From: Natrinema sp031626495
Lineage (GTDB): Archaea > Halobacteriota > Halobacteria > Halobacteriales > Natrialbaceae
DNA: 64,000 bases
Reading direction: 5' to 3'
Assembly: GCF_031626495.1 (NCBI RefSeq)
Contig: NZ_JAMQOJ010000004.1
Coordinates: 186,001-250,000, forward strand
Positions 24,756 to 33,186 of this stretch are shown here, in pieces. Numbering within the stretch: the stretch's first letter is position 1; every line of letters begins with the position of its first letter. Under the pieces are notes generated by a model that did no database searches, was not told the DNA's origin, and was given only the letters and a program-made list of their open reading frames with translations. The position numbers were made by a program, and so were the translations under genes.

Positions 24756-26102
24756 ATGACCGAGGATAACTCACGCGCGCTGTACGATCGGGCGCTGTCG
24801 GTGATGCCCGGCGGCGTCAACTCCGCGGTTCGCGCGGCGATCGAACCGTATCCGTTCTTCGTTCGCAAAGGCGAGGGCGGCCACGTCATCGACGCCGACG
24901 GCAACCGATACATCGACTGGGTGATGGGACTGGGGCCGCTGCTGCTGGGCCACGACCTCCCCGAACCCGTCCGGGCTGCCGTCCAGCAGAACGCGAGCGA
25001 GGGGCCGATGTACGGCACGCCGACGGAGGTCGAGGTCGACCTCGCGGAGTTCGTCGTCCGCCACGTTCCGAGCGTCGAGAAGATCCGCTTCGTCAACTCC
25101 GGGACGGAGGCGACCGTCTCCGCCGTGCGCCTCGCGCGGGGGTACACCGGCCGGAACAAGATCGTCGTCATGCAGGGCGGCTACCACGGCGCACAGGAGT
25201 CGACGCTGGTCGAGGGCGACGCGGAAAACCCGAAACCGTCCTCCGCGGGGGTCCCGCAGTCGTTCGCCGAGCACACCCTCCCGGTCCCGTTCAACGACGA
25301 GGACGCGATGCGCGAAGTCTTCGACGAACACGGAGACGACATCGCGGCCGTCCTCACAGAACCCATCCTGGGCAACTACGGCATCGTCCATCCCGAAGAC
25401 GGGTACCACGAGTTCCTCCGCGAGATCACCGACGAGCACGGCTCGCTCCTGATCTTCGACGAGGTCATCACCGGCTTCCGCGTCGGCGGGCTGGGATGTG
25501 CGCAAAGCGAGTTCGGCGTCACGCCCGACCTGACGACCTTCGGCAAGATTATCGGCGGCGGCTTCCCCGTCGGCGCGATCGGCGGCCGCGCCGAGATCGT
25601 CGAGGGGTTTGCCCCCTCCGGCGACGTCTTTCAGGCCGGCACCTTCTCGGGCCACCCCGTCACGATGGCCGCCGGCCTCGAGACCCTGAAATTCGCCGCG
25701 GAAAACGACGTCTACGACCACGTCAACGGGCTGGGCGATCAGTTGCGGAGCGGGCTGACCGACATCGTCGCCGACCAGGCACCCAGCTACACCGTCACCG
25801 GCACCGACAGCATGTTCAAGGTAATCTTCACGCGGGACGGGCCAGGGCCGGACTCGCTCGAGGAGCAGTGCGAAGCGGGCTGCCGGCAGAACCCGACCTG
25901 CCCGCGCTACGACTACTGCCCGAAGAACGCCGCCGACGTGAAAAACGCCGAGACCGAGCGCTGGCGGCGCATCTTCTGGGGTCAGATGAAAGACCAGGAC
26001 GTCTTCCTCTCGCAGAACCAGTTCGAGTGCCAGTTCGTCAGCTACGGCCACACCGAGGAAGACGTCGAGGAGACGCTCGAGGCGTACAAGGAAGCGCTGT
26101 AG
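24756..26102 (+). CDS. hemL: glutamate-1-semialdehyde 2,1-aminomutase
   Basis: PLP enzyme that moves the amino group of glutamate-1-semialdehyde to give 5-aminolaevulinate, the last step of the C5 pathway. The 448-residue protein starts MTEDNSRALYDRALSVMPGG at ATG 24756 and shows MPGGVNSAVRA, NSGTEATVSAVRLARGYTGR, LIFDEVITGFR and the PLP-lysine motif FGKIIGGGFPVGAIGG. A haloarchaea-specific insert near residue 370 has four cysteines (EEQCEAGCRQNPTCPRYDYC). Its product feeds hemB at 21.3 kb. The long upstream frame to 24576 is not similar to the family. Confidence 0.95.
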   Translation: MTEDNSRALYDRALSVMPGGVNSAVRAAIEPYPFFVRKGEGGHVIDADGNRYIDWVMGLGPLLLGHDLPEPVRAAVQQNASEGPMYGTPTEVEVDLAEFVVRHVPSVEKIRFVNSGTEATVSAVRLARGYTGRNKIVVMQGGYHGAQESTLVEGDAENPKPSSAGVPQSFAEHTLPVPFNDEDAMREVFDEHGDDIAAVLTEPILGNYGIVHPEDGYHEFLREITDEHGSLLIFDEVITGFRVGGLGCAQSEFGVTPDLTTFGKIIGGGFPVGAIGGRAEIVEGFAPSGDVFQAGTFSGHPVTMAAGLETLKFAAENDVYDHVNGLGDQLRSGLTDIVADQAPSYTVTGTDSMFKVIFTRDGPGPDSLEEQCEAGCRQNPTCPRYDYCPKNAADVKNAETERWRRIFWGQMKDQDVFLSQNQFECQFVSYGHTEEDVEETLEAYKEAL

Positions 26103-26115
26103 ACGACCCCGCGCG

Positions 26116-27292
26116 CTACATCACCAGGAGCGCGGTCGTCGGCGTTTTTTCGACCGGATCGTGGGATCGGGCACTCGAGGCCGCCGGGAGTTCGACCGCG
26201 AAGCGGCTGCCGGCAGGACCGGTCTCGACGAGTTCGACGGGCCCGCCGTAGCGGTCGACCAGTTGGCTAACAAGATAGAGTCCCAGCCCGTGGGTACTCC
26301 CGCGGCTTTCGGTCCGATCGAAGAGCGACTCGAGTTCCGAGTCGGGAATTCCGGGACCGTTGTCTGCGATTTCGAACCGGACGGTGTCGGGGCCCGGTTC
26401 GACCGTGACCTCGATGCGGGGCGTCTCGGCGTCGTTGTGTTCGACCGCGTTCGAGAGGAGATTACCGAACACGCGGGCGAGCAGGTCGTCGGCGCGAACG
26501 AAGACGTCGGGGATCGACGCCGCCACCTCGAGGGACTCCCGCCTGTTGGACAGTTTGTCGACTTCGTCGGCCAGCACGCGGGACGCGTCGACGGCCTCGG
26601 GCTGGTAGCTCCCTTCGGTCGTCCGCAACAGCACGCGGACGTCGTCGATCACCGTCGACATCGCCTCCGATTCGTCGATAACGATCTCGATCCAGCGACG
26701 GCTCCGTTCGTCCAGATCCGATTCCCGTTCGAGAACGCGAGACGCGTAGCCGTTGATGATCGTCGCGGTGTTCAACACTTCGTGGCGGAGGACGCTGTCG
26801 AGGTAATCGAGGTAGTCGCGCTGTTCCGCGGACGTGTTCCGATCGGAGGGCCGCTCGCTCGGCGGTCAGGGTGCGCTCGCGGCCTTCGATGCAGCCGACG
26901 AGCAGCCCGGTTCCGACGCCGAACGCCACGGCCCACCGGACCCGCGCCGCGACCAGGGCCCACGAGTCGATCGGAAAGACGGCCATGAGCGCGACGTTGA
27001 CGCTCAGAAACGAGACGAGACCGCCTACCGACCACCACGCGATGCGCGGATATCGCGCCGGCGAGAGCGGGGACGAACGGAGCCAGCGGCCGGCGTACGT
27101 GATCCCGGCGAGAAAGGGAATCGTCGTAACGACACCGACCAGAAACTCGCCATCAGTCACGGCGGCCGAGACGATCGTCGCTCGGAGAACGATTTCGGCG
27201 AGCAACGCGAACGCCAGTCCCGCACTGAACAACGTCAAGTGCGTCGGCAGTCGCTCCGCGGCGGGCGTTTCGGCGTTCTCGACTCGCTGCAT
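26116..27292 (-). pseudogene. sensor histidine kinase with membrane domain, interrupted by a frameshift
   Basis: ATG 27292 opens a frame with about five membrane helices (TLFSAGLAFALLAEIVL, FLVGVVTTIPFLAGI, WSVGGLVSFLSVNVALMAVF, WAVAFGVGTGLLVGC) that ends in the linker TLTAERAALRSEH. There the frame becomes arginine-rich nonsense. In the neighbouring frame the expected kinase follows: AEQRDYLDYLDSVLRHEVLN (phospho-accepting H box), NLLSNAVEHND (N box), DNGPGIPD (G1) and HGLGLYLV (G2), ending at 26116. The switch lies between about 26840 and 26865. All kinase motifs are intact, so the gene is complete but split by one indel. It converges with hemL. Confidence 0.75.
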
Positions 27293-27394
27293 ACCCCGTT
27301 AGTACCCATCGGCGCGGTTAGTCGTTCCGGCCATCTGTCCGCGAACGGTCCTAAAACGTCCGTATTCGAGCTCGAAAGAAAATCGATCCGCGTC

Positions 27395-29710
27395 TCAGTC
27401 GTCGTCGCTGACCGGCTCGACGGAGCCGCGGTCGGGGACGAGCCGATCGGCGATGACGTGATCGCGCGTTTCCTCGGCGGTCGCCTTCCGCTGGAAGAGC
27501 AGCTTCGCGGCCACGTCCCAGGCGAAGATGACCGCGCCGAGGATCAGCAGCGTGTCGCCGGGCATGCGCAGCCAGAACAGCGTCTGGACGAGTCCGCCCT
27601 CGTAGAACTCGAGGGCCCGGGAGGCCGCATAGCCCTGCGTGAACCCGACCTCGAGCTGGAGGAAGCCGATCGGGAGCAAGGAGAGGAAGATCATCAGCGC
27701 GAGCCCGACGTTACAGCACCAGAACGACCAGCGCAGACGCCGGTCGCTCCAGCGCGCTTCGCTGGTGGTCAGCCGGAGGATGTAGACGGCCATCCCCATC
27801 GCGAGCAGGCCGAACGCGCCGAACATCGCACCGTGGGCGTGGGCCACGGTGAGGTAGGTCCCGGTCTCGTAGTAGCTGATGATCGGGAGGTTGATGAAGA
27901 AGCCGATCACGCCGGCTCCGAAGAAGTTCCAGACCGAGGAGGCGACGATGAAGTAGAACGCCATCCGGTAGGGGAAGTCTTTCCCGGCGGAGTCCATCGC
28001 GCGATACTGGCCGAGCGCCTCGTAGAGGATGAACAGCAGCGGAATGAACTCGAGCGTCGAGAAGACGCTGCCGATGGGGAGCCAGACCTCGGGGAGGCCG
28101 GCCCACCAGTAGTGGTGGGAGACGCCGATGATGCCGCTGCCCATGACGAGGGCGGACTGGAAGATGACGGCCTTCTCGGCGGCCTTCTTCGAGAGGAGGT
28201 TCATCGAGACCAGCGTCAAGGCGATGACGACGAGGATGAAGAACTCGAAGACGCCCTCGACCCACATGTGGACGACCCACCAGCGCCAGAACTCCGTCAC
28301 CACGATGTTCGTCTTCGGCGTGTAGAGGAAGCCGGCCATGAACAGCAGGCCGATCGAGCCGCCCGCGTAGACGATCATGTGGGCCAGCCCGTAGCGGGGT
28401 TCGCGATCCAGCAGCGGCTTGAACCCGCGGGCGACCAGGGCGGTCCAGCCGACGAAGCCGACCAGCAGGCCGACCTGCCAGACGCGACCGATTTCGAGGT
28501 ACTCGAGGCCCTCGTTGCCGAGCAGCCACCAGAGCTGATCGCCGAAGAAGTTGTTCGTCCCGAGCCAGATGCCGGCCAGACCGCCGACGACGATGACCAG
28601 TAGCGCGCCGAGCAGTCCCTTGACGTACAGCGCCTGTTTTGGCGGTTCGCGGCCGGTCAGCAGCGGCGCGAGAAACAGGCCCGCGCCGAGCCACATCGTG
28701 GCGATCCAGAGGATGCCCAGATCGACGTGCCAGGCCCGCGTGATCGACCAGGGGAGCCACTGGAGGATGTCGAAGCCGATCGCCTCGCTGAGGCCGAAGA
28801 AGCCGTCGCGCTCGACGTAGTAGTGGGCGAGGAGCCCGCCGAGGAACGTCTGCGCGACGAACAACAGCGCGCCGATGAAAACGAATCTAGTGCTCAGGAG
28901 TTGGCTCGGCGTCAGATCGATCTCCTTCGGGTGGGGGATCGAGACGTTGCGGGATTCGGGTTCGGGGATCTCGACCGACTGGTAGAGCCAGATGGCGATC
29001 CCCGCGCCGCCGACGAGCAGCACCAATGCGATGACGCTCCAGGTCATGATAGCGCCGCCGGCGTCGTTGCCCGCCGCTGGTGAGTACGGCCAGTCGTTGG
29101 TAAAGGAGACGGACGAGCCGGGGCGATCAGTGTGGGAGATCCAGGCGGTCCAGAGCGCGAAGTCGGCGAACTGTTCGGCCTCCTCGGCGCTCGGCACCTG
29201 TCCCTCGGGGATCCCGCGCTCGCGGTCGCCCTCGTGGTAGCGCTCGACGTAGTCCTCGCGGACCTGCTCGTGGGCGTACACCTCGGCCGCGGAGTACTGC
29301 ACCTGCGAGCCGTACTCGCTCGACTGCAGTTCCTGTCGGACTCGCTCGTCGATGCCCGCCTGCGTCGTGGCGTTAAGTACCGTGTAGTTCTCGCCGTGGC
29401 GCTCCTGTGCGTAGTACTCGCGCATGTACTCCGTCTTCAACTCGAGCGCGTTAGCGGTGTAATCGGTGTCGTAGTAACTGCCACGGCCCAGAACCGAGCC
29501 CTGGTTCATCAAGCCGTTCTCCTGAAAGACTGCCTTGCCGTCCCGGACGTCCTCGCCCGTCGCGATCGTCTCGCCGTCCGGCCCGACGATAGTGTCGGGG
29601 ATGTCGGGCGAGTTAGCGTAGGAGAGCCACGCGCCGCCGCCCATGACGACGAGGTTCACGACGAAGATCGTCGCGAGGAACGTCGCCAGTTGCTTTCGTT
29701 TCACTTGCAT
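27395..29710 (-). CDS. quinol-dependent nitric oxide reductase (NorZ/qNOR)
   Basis: Membrane enzyme reducing two NO to N2O with electrons from quinol. The 771-residue protein from ATG 29710 (MQVKRKQLATFLATIF) has an N-terminal membrane anchor, a large outside domain with fused cytochrome-like region (residues about 30-230), and about fourteen helices of the haem-copper fold. Metal-ligand histidines are visible in ITRAWHVDLGILWIA, GVSHHYWWAGLPEVW and VAHAHGAMFGAFG. GTG 29743 is an alternative start. It lies downstream of a truncated haemoglobin gene on the same strand, which points to NO detoxification or denitrification. Confidence 0.92.
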   Translation of the reverse strand: MQVKRKQLATFLATIFVVNLVVMGGGAWLSYANSPDIPDTIVGPDGETIATGEDVRDGKAVFQENGLMNQGSVLGRGSYYDTDYTANALELKTEYMREYYAQERHGENYTVLNATTQAGIDERVRQELQSSEYGSQVQYSAAEVYAHEQVREDYVERYHEGDRERGIPEGQVPSAEEAEQFADFALWTAWISHTDRPGSSVSFTNDWPYSPAAGNDAGGAIMTWSVIALVLLVGGAGIAIWLYQSVEIPEPESRNVSIPHPKEIDLTPSQLLSTRFVFIGALLFVAQTFLGGLLAHYYVERDGFFGLSEAIGFDILQWLPWSITRAWHVDLGILWIATMWLGAGLFLAPLLTGREPPKQALYVKGLLGALLVIVVGGLAGIWLGTNNFFGDQLWWLLGNEGLEYLEIGRVWQVGLLVGFVGWTALVARGFKPLLDREPRYGLAHMIVYAGGSIGLLFMAGFLYTPKTNIVVTEFWRWWVVHMWVEGVFEFFILVVIALTLVSMNLLSKKAAEKAVIFQSALVMGSGIIGVSHHYWWAGLPEVWLPIGSVFSTLEFIPLLFILYEALGQYRAMDSAGKDFPYRMAFYFIVASSVWNFFGAGVIGFFINLPIISYYETGTYLTVAHAHGAMFGAFGLLAMGMAVYILRLTTSEARWSDRRLRWSFWCCNVGLALMIFLSLLPIGFLQLEVGFTQGYAASRALEFYEGGLVQTLFWLRMPGDTLLILGAVIFAWDVAAKLLFQRKATAEETRDHVIADRLVPDRGSVEPVSDDD

Positions 29711-29777
29711 GACGGCTACGACTAAGCCCGAGACGACCGTCAAACGACCCCCCTTTTCCTATCGACTGGAAGAAGGG

Positions 29778-29791
29778 GCGAACGTGTTCGC
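29778..29791. promoter_or_regulatory. GCGAAC-GT-GTTCGC dyad upstream of the NO reductase gene
   Basis: A 14-base inverted repeat about 70 bp before the NO reductase start. It shares half-sites with the CGAAC-N4-GTTCG motif described for the haloarchaeal denitrification regulator NarO, but the spacer here is two bases, so the assignment is weak. Confidence 0.25.
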
Positions 29792-29907
29792 GGCTGGCGT
29801 TAGGGTCGACACGCTCGTAGCTCCCCTTCGACTCGAGCGGGGCGGACCGGTGACTGCGCGTTCGCGCTGCTCGCTGGGAGAGCTCTCGCCCGGGTCGCGG
29901 ACCCGTC

Positions 29908-30273
29908 TCAGTCGGCCGCAGTGACGATATCGGACCTGTAGCTCGCGATCGCCTCGAGGACGGCCTCGCGGTCGTCGTCGGCGACGTCGAACTCGGCGAG
30001 TGCGTCGTCGAGATGGGTTGCGATCGCCTGGAAGTCCGACGGCGTGATGCCCATGCTCGCGTGGGCGGCCGCCATCTCCTCCCCAGAGTACTCGACGGGA
30101 CCGCCGGCGACCGAACTGATGAACTGGGTCTGATGGGCGCGCTGTTTCTCCATATCGACGTCGTCGAAGTAGCCAGCGACCTGTTCGTCCGCCATAACGC
30201 GGTCGTAGAATTCGTCGACGACGGCCGCGATCGCGTCTTCGCCGCCGAGTCGCTCGTACAGTGAATCCGTCAT
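29908..30273 (-). CDS. group I truncated haemoglobin
   Basis: A 121-residue globin starting MTDSLYERLGGEDAIAAVV, with the B/E-helix segment FYDRVMADEQVAGYFDDVDM, the QTQFISSVAGGP signature and the proximal histidine in MAAAHASMGIT. This is the full group I (trHbN) pattern. Such globins convert NO to nitrate with O2. It is transcribed towards the NO reductase gene 198 bp away, so both remove NO, by oxidation and by reduction. A TTTATTTAT box lies about 28 nt before the start, and a strong dyad lies further upstream at 30339. Confidence 0.92.
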   Translation of the reverse strand: MTDSLYERLGGEDAIAAVVDEFYDRVMADEQVAGYFDDVDMEKQRAHQTQFISSVAGGPVEYSGEEMAAAHASMGITPSDFQAIATHLDDALAEFDVADDDREAVLEAIASYRSDIVTAAD

Positions 30274-30338
30274 CGAGCCATATGTCCTCGCTTCAGATAA
30301 ATAAATACTAGCCCGTGTCCATCACGCAAAAAATACGA

Positions 30339-30353
30339 GTGTGATTGTCACAC
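30339..30353. promoter_or_regulatory. GTGTGA-TTG-TCACAC dyad between the globin and hemC genes
   Basis: A perfect 15-base inverted repeat (arms of 6, centre TTG), with further near-symmetry outward (AATACG on the left, CGTATT on the right), 66 bp upstream of the globin start and 127 bp upstream of hemC. It resembles a CRP/FNR-class half-site pair. A regulator responsive to NO or oxygen is plausible from the neighbours. Confidence 0.45.
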
Positions 30354-30479
30354 GTATTATCGGGCGAGAAATATCGGCAATCGACTCGAGAGGCTGCCGC
30401 TCTCACGTCAGCGAGGAACAGGGTCGACACACGCCGGGCAAGCGTGCGCTTTTCATACCCCAGGCTCCGACTGACGCCT

Positions 30480-31622
30480 ATGAGAACGCGCGGGACGTTG
30501 CGACTGGCGACGAGGGGATCCGCACTCGCCCGGCGGCAGGCCTCACTGGTGAAGGAGTCTCTGGAGGACCGCCGGTACGAGGTCGAACTCGTCACCGTCG
30601 AGACGACGGGTGACCAGATCAGAGACGAGTTGATCCACCGCCTCGGGAAGACGGGGGCGTTCGTCCGCGAGCTGGACGAGCGCGTCCTCGAGGGGGACCT
30701 CGACGGTGCGATCCACTCGATGAAGGACATGCCGACCGAACAGCCCGCGGAACTCGTGACCGCCGCGGTCCCCGAACGGGGCCGCCCGGGCGACGCCCTC
30801 GTCACGCCCGACGGAAAGACGCTCGAGGAACTGCCCGCCGGCGCGACCGTCGGCACCTCGAGTCTGCGACGGCGCGCCCAACTACTGTCCGAACGCGACG
30901 ACCTCACCGTCGAGCCGCTGCGGGGGAACGTCGATACGCGCCTCGAGAAACTGCTCGCGCCCGCGCTGCAGGAAGAACACCAGCAGCGATCGGAAGCGGA
31001 CAAGGAGCGCAAAGGGAATACAGGTAACGAAGACTTCGAGCCCGAGTACGACCGAGACGTGGACGAGTGGTTCGACGACCTCTCGGAGCTGAAAAAGCAG
31101 GCGCTGGGCCGTGAGGTCGAGACGGAGTACGACGCGATCGTCCTCGCGCAGGCGGGCCTCGAGCGCAGCGGGCTCACCCACCACGTCGACTATCGGGAGC
31201 TTCCCACCGGGACGTTCGTCCCCGCGCCCGGGCAGGGAGCGCTGGCCGTGACCGCGCCCGACGGGGAGACGGCCCGCGACATTCAGACGGCGATCGACCA
31301 CCCGCGGAGCCGCGTCGAGACGACCGTCGAACGGACGATTCTCGCCGAACTGGGCGGCGGCTGTATCGCCCCGGTCGGCATCTACGCGGTCGTGCAGGGC
31401 GAGTACGTCCACGCGACCGTCAGCGTCTTCGATCGTGACGGCGACGAGTCGGTGACTGCCAGTCGCGACCTGCCGGTCGAGGCTCACGCCGAGGCCGCTC
31501 GCGAGTTTGCGCGGGACCTCGCGGACCGCGGCGCGGACGAGTTGATCGAAGAAGCGCGTAAAGACGCGGACGACGAGAGCGACGACGGTATCTCCGAGGA
31601 AGATAAACCCGAGGGGAAGTAG
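30480..31622 (+). CDS. hemC: hydroxymethylbilane synthase (porphobilinogen deaminase)
   Basis: Polymerises four porphobilinogen units into hydroxymethylbilane. From ATG 30480 (MRTRGTLRLATRGSALARRQ) the protein has 380 residues, against about 310 in bacteria. Motifs visible are KTGAFVRELDERVLEGDLDGAIHSMKDMP, the TVGTSSLRRRAQL stretch and the cofactor-attaching cysteine in LAELGGGCIAPVG. An acidic/basic insert of about 50 residues (EEHQQRSEADKERKG onwards) sits between the two lobes and is typical of haloarchaeal HemC. A TTTCATACC box lies about 25 nt upstream. cobA follows after 14 bp, so hemC-cobA-hemD form an operon. Confidence 0.95.
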   Translation: MRTRGTLRLATRGSALARRQASLVKESLEDRRYEVELVTVETTGDQIRDELIHRLGKTGAFVRELDERVLEGDLDGAIHSMKDMPTEQPAELVTAAVPERGRPGDALVTPDGKTLEELPAGATVGTSSLRRRAQLLSERDDLTVEPLRGNVDTRLEKLLAPALQEEHQQRSEADKERKGNTGNEDFEPEYDRDVDEWFDDLSELKKQALGREVETEYDAIVLAQAGLERSGLTHHVDYRELPTGTFVPAPGQGALAVTAPDGETARDIQTAIDHPRSRVETTVERTILAELGGGCIAPVGIYAVVQGEYVHATVSVFDRDGDESVTASRDLPVEAHAEAAREFARDLADRGADELIEEARKDADDESDDGISEEDKPEGK

Positions 31623-31636
31623 CTAGCGAGTAACGA

Positions 31637-32434
31637 ATGTCAGGACCCGATATCGATGCCGAACCCGGCACCGTCTATCTCGTCGGCAGCGGCCCCGGCG
31701 ACCCCGAGCTGTTGACCGTGAAAGCGAAGCGCCTGCTCGAGGCCGCGGACGTCGTCCTCCACGACAAGCTCCCCGGCCCGGAGATCATCGACCGGCTACC
31801 GGAGGACCGCCGCGAGGACGTCGGCAAGCGCGCCGGCGGCGAGCGCACGCCCCAGTCGGAGATCAACGAGCGGCTGGTCGAACTCGCCCGCGAGGGCAAG
31901 TCCGTCGTCCGGCTCAAGGGCGGCGACTCGTTCGTCTTCGGCCGCGGCGGCGAGGAGGCCGAGTATCTGGCGGCCCACGAAGTCCCCTTCGAGGTCGTCC
32001 CCGCGGTCACCTCGGCGATCGCCGCGCCCGCGGTGGCCGGCATCCCCGTCACGCACCGCGATCACGCCTCCTCGGTCTCGTTCGTCACGGGCCACGAGGA
32101 CCCGACCAAGGCGGAGTCGGCAGTCGACTGGGAGGCCCTGGCCGCGACCGGCGGCACCATCGTCGTCCTGATGGGCGTCGGCCGCCTGCCCGACTACACG
32201 GCAGCGCTTCTCGAGGCCGGCATGGCCCCCGAGACGCCGGTCGCGCTCGTCGAACGGGGCACCTGGCCCGGCCAGCGGGTCGCGACCGGCACCCTCGAGA
32301 CGATCGTCGACGCCCGCGACGAGGCCGGCATCGAGCCGCCGGCCGTGACGGTGATCGGCGACGTCGCGGGGACGCGAGAGTCAGTGGTCGACTTCCTACA
32401 GAACGACTACGGCGCGGCTGAGGGTGAGAAGTGA
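31637..32434 (+). CDS. cobA: uroporphyrinogen-III C-methyltransferase
   Basis: Adds two SAM-derived methyl groups to uroporphyrinogen III to make precorrin-2, the entry to siroheme, cobalamin and the archaeal siroheme-dependent haem route. The 265-residue protein carries YLVGSGPGDPELLTVKA, VVLHDKL, KGGDSFVFGRGGEEAEYL and the VPAVTSAIAAPAVAGIPVTH signature, all typical of the single-domain CobA/SUMT. It follows hemC by 14 bp and its TGA overlaps the hemD ATG, showing tight coupling of three consecutive steps. Confidence 0.95.
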   Translation: MSGPDIDAEPGTVYLVGSGPGDPELLTVKAKRLLEAADVVLHDKLPGPEIIDRLPEDRREDVGKRAGGERTPQSEINERLVELAREGKSVVRLKGGDSFVFGRGGEEAEYLAAHEVPFEVVPAVTSAIAAPAVAGIPVTHRDHASSVSFVTGHEDPTKAESAVDWEALAATGGTIVVLMGVGRLPDYTAALLEAGMAPETPVALVERGTWPGQRVATGTLETIVDARDEAGIEPPAVTVIGDVAGTRESVVDFLQNDYGAAEGEK

Positions 32435-33171
32435 TGAGCGACGCGCCCACCGTCGCCGTCTTTCGTCCCGACGACGACCGCCTCGAGCGGGCCGCGACGC
32501 TGCTCGAGGATTTGGGTGCCGAACCGATCCCCGACCCGATGCTCGCTGTCGAGCCGACCGGCGCGACGCCCCGAACCGACGCCGACTACGTCCTCTTTAC
32601 GAGCAAAACGGGAGCCGAACTGGTCTCCGAGGCTGGCTGGAAACCGAGCGACGAAACTGTCTGCGCGATCGGCCCCGCGACGGCCGACGCGCTCCGCGCG
32701 GAGGGATACGCGGTCGACCTCGTCCCCGAGGAGTTTACCTCGAGCGGGCTCGTCGCGGCGCTTTCGGACGCCGTCGGCGGTGCGCGGGTCGAGGTCGCCC
32801 GTAGCGACCACGGCAGCCAAGTGTTGCTCGATGGGCTCGACGACGCGGGCGCATACGTCCACGAGACGATTCTCTACCGGCTGGTCCGACCCACGGAAAG
32901 CGGCAAGTCGGCCGCGATGGCCGCCGAGGGGGATCTCGACGCCGCCTGCTTTACCTCGTCGCTGACCGTCGAGCACTTCCTCGCGGCCGCCGCCGAGGCG
33001 GGCGTTCGGGAGGCGGCGCTCGAGGGACTCGACGACGCCGTCGTCGGCGTCATCGGTGAGCCGACGGCCGAGACCGCCGCCGAACACGGGCTCGCGGTCG
33101 ACGTGGTGCCCGAGGAAGCGACCTTCGAGGCGCTCGCGCGGGAGACGGTTACGACGATCACCGACGAGTAG
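32434..33171 (+). CDS. hemD: uroporphyrinogen-III synthase
   Basis: Closes and inverts ring D of hydroxymethylbilane to give uroporphyrinogen III. The 245-residue protein (MSDAPTVAVFRPDDDRLERA) has the weakly conserved two-lobed HemD pattern: ADYVLFTSKTGAEL, VCAIGPATADALRAEGY, a phosphate-lobe helix around SSGLVAALSDAV, FTSSLTVEHFLAAA and VGVIGEPTAETAAEHG. HemD proteins are hard to identify by sequence, but the position directly behind cobA makes this secure. ATG 32434 overlaps the cobA stop; a GTG three bases earlier is possible. Confidence 0.92.
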   Translation: MSDAPTVAVFRPDDDRLERAATLLEDLGAEPIPDPMLAVEPTGATPRTDADYVLFTSKTGAELVSEAGWKPSDETVCAIGPATADALRAEGYAVDLVPEEFTSSGLVAALSDAVGGARVEVARSDHGSQVLLDGLDDAGAYVHETILYRLVRPTESGKSAAMAAEGDLDAACFTSSLTVEHFLAAAAEAGVREAALEGLDDAVVGVIGEPTAETAAEHGLAVDVVPEEATFEALARETVTTITDE

Positions 33172-33186
33172 GTCGGCGGCTGACGG

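Noticed and set aside
26834..28603. 589-codon forward frame opposite the NO reductase
   Set aside because: Antisense frame with no domain; the reductase frame has all haem-copper histidines.
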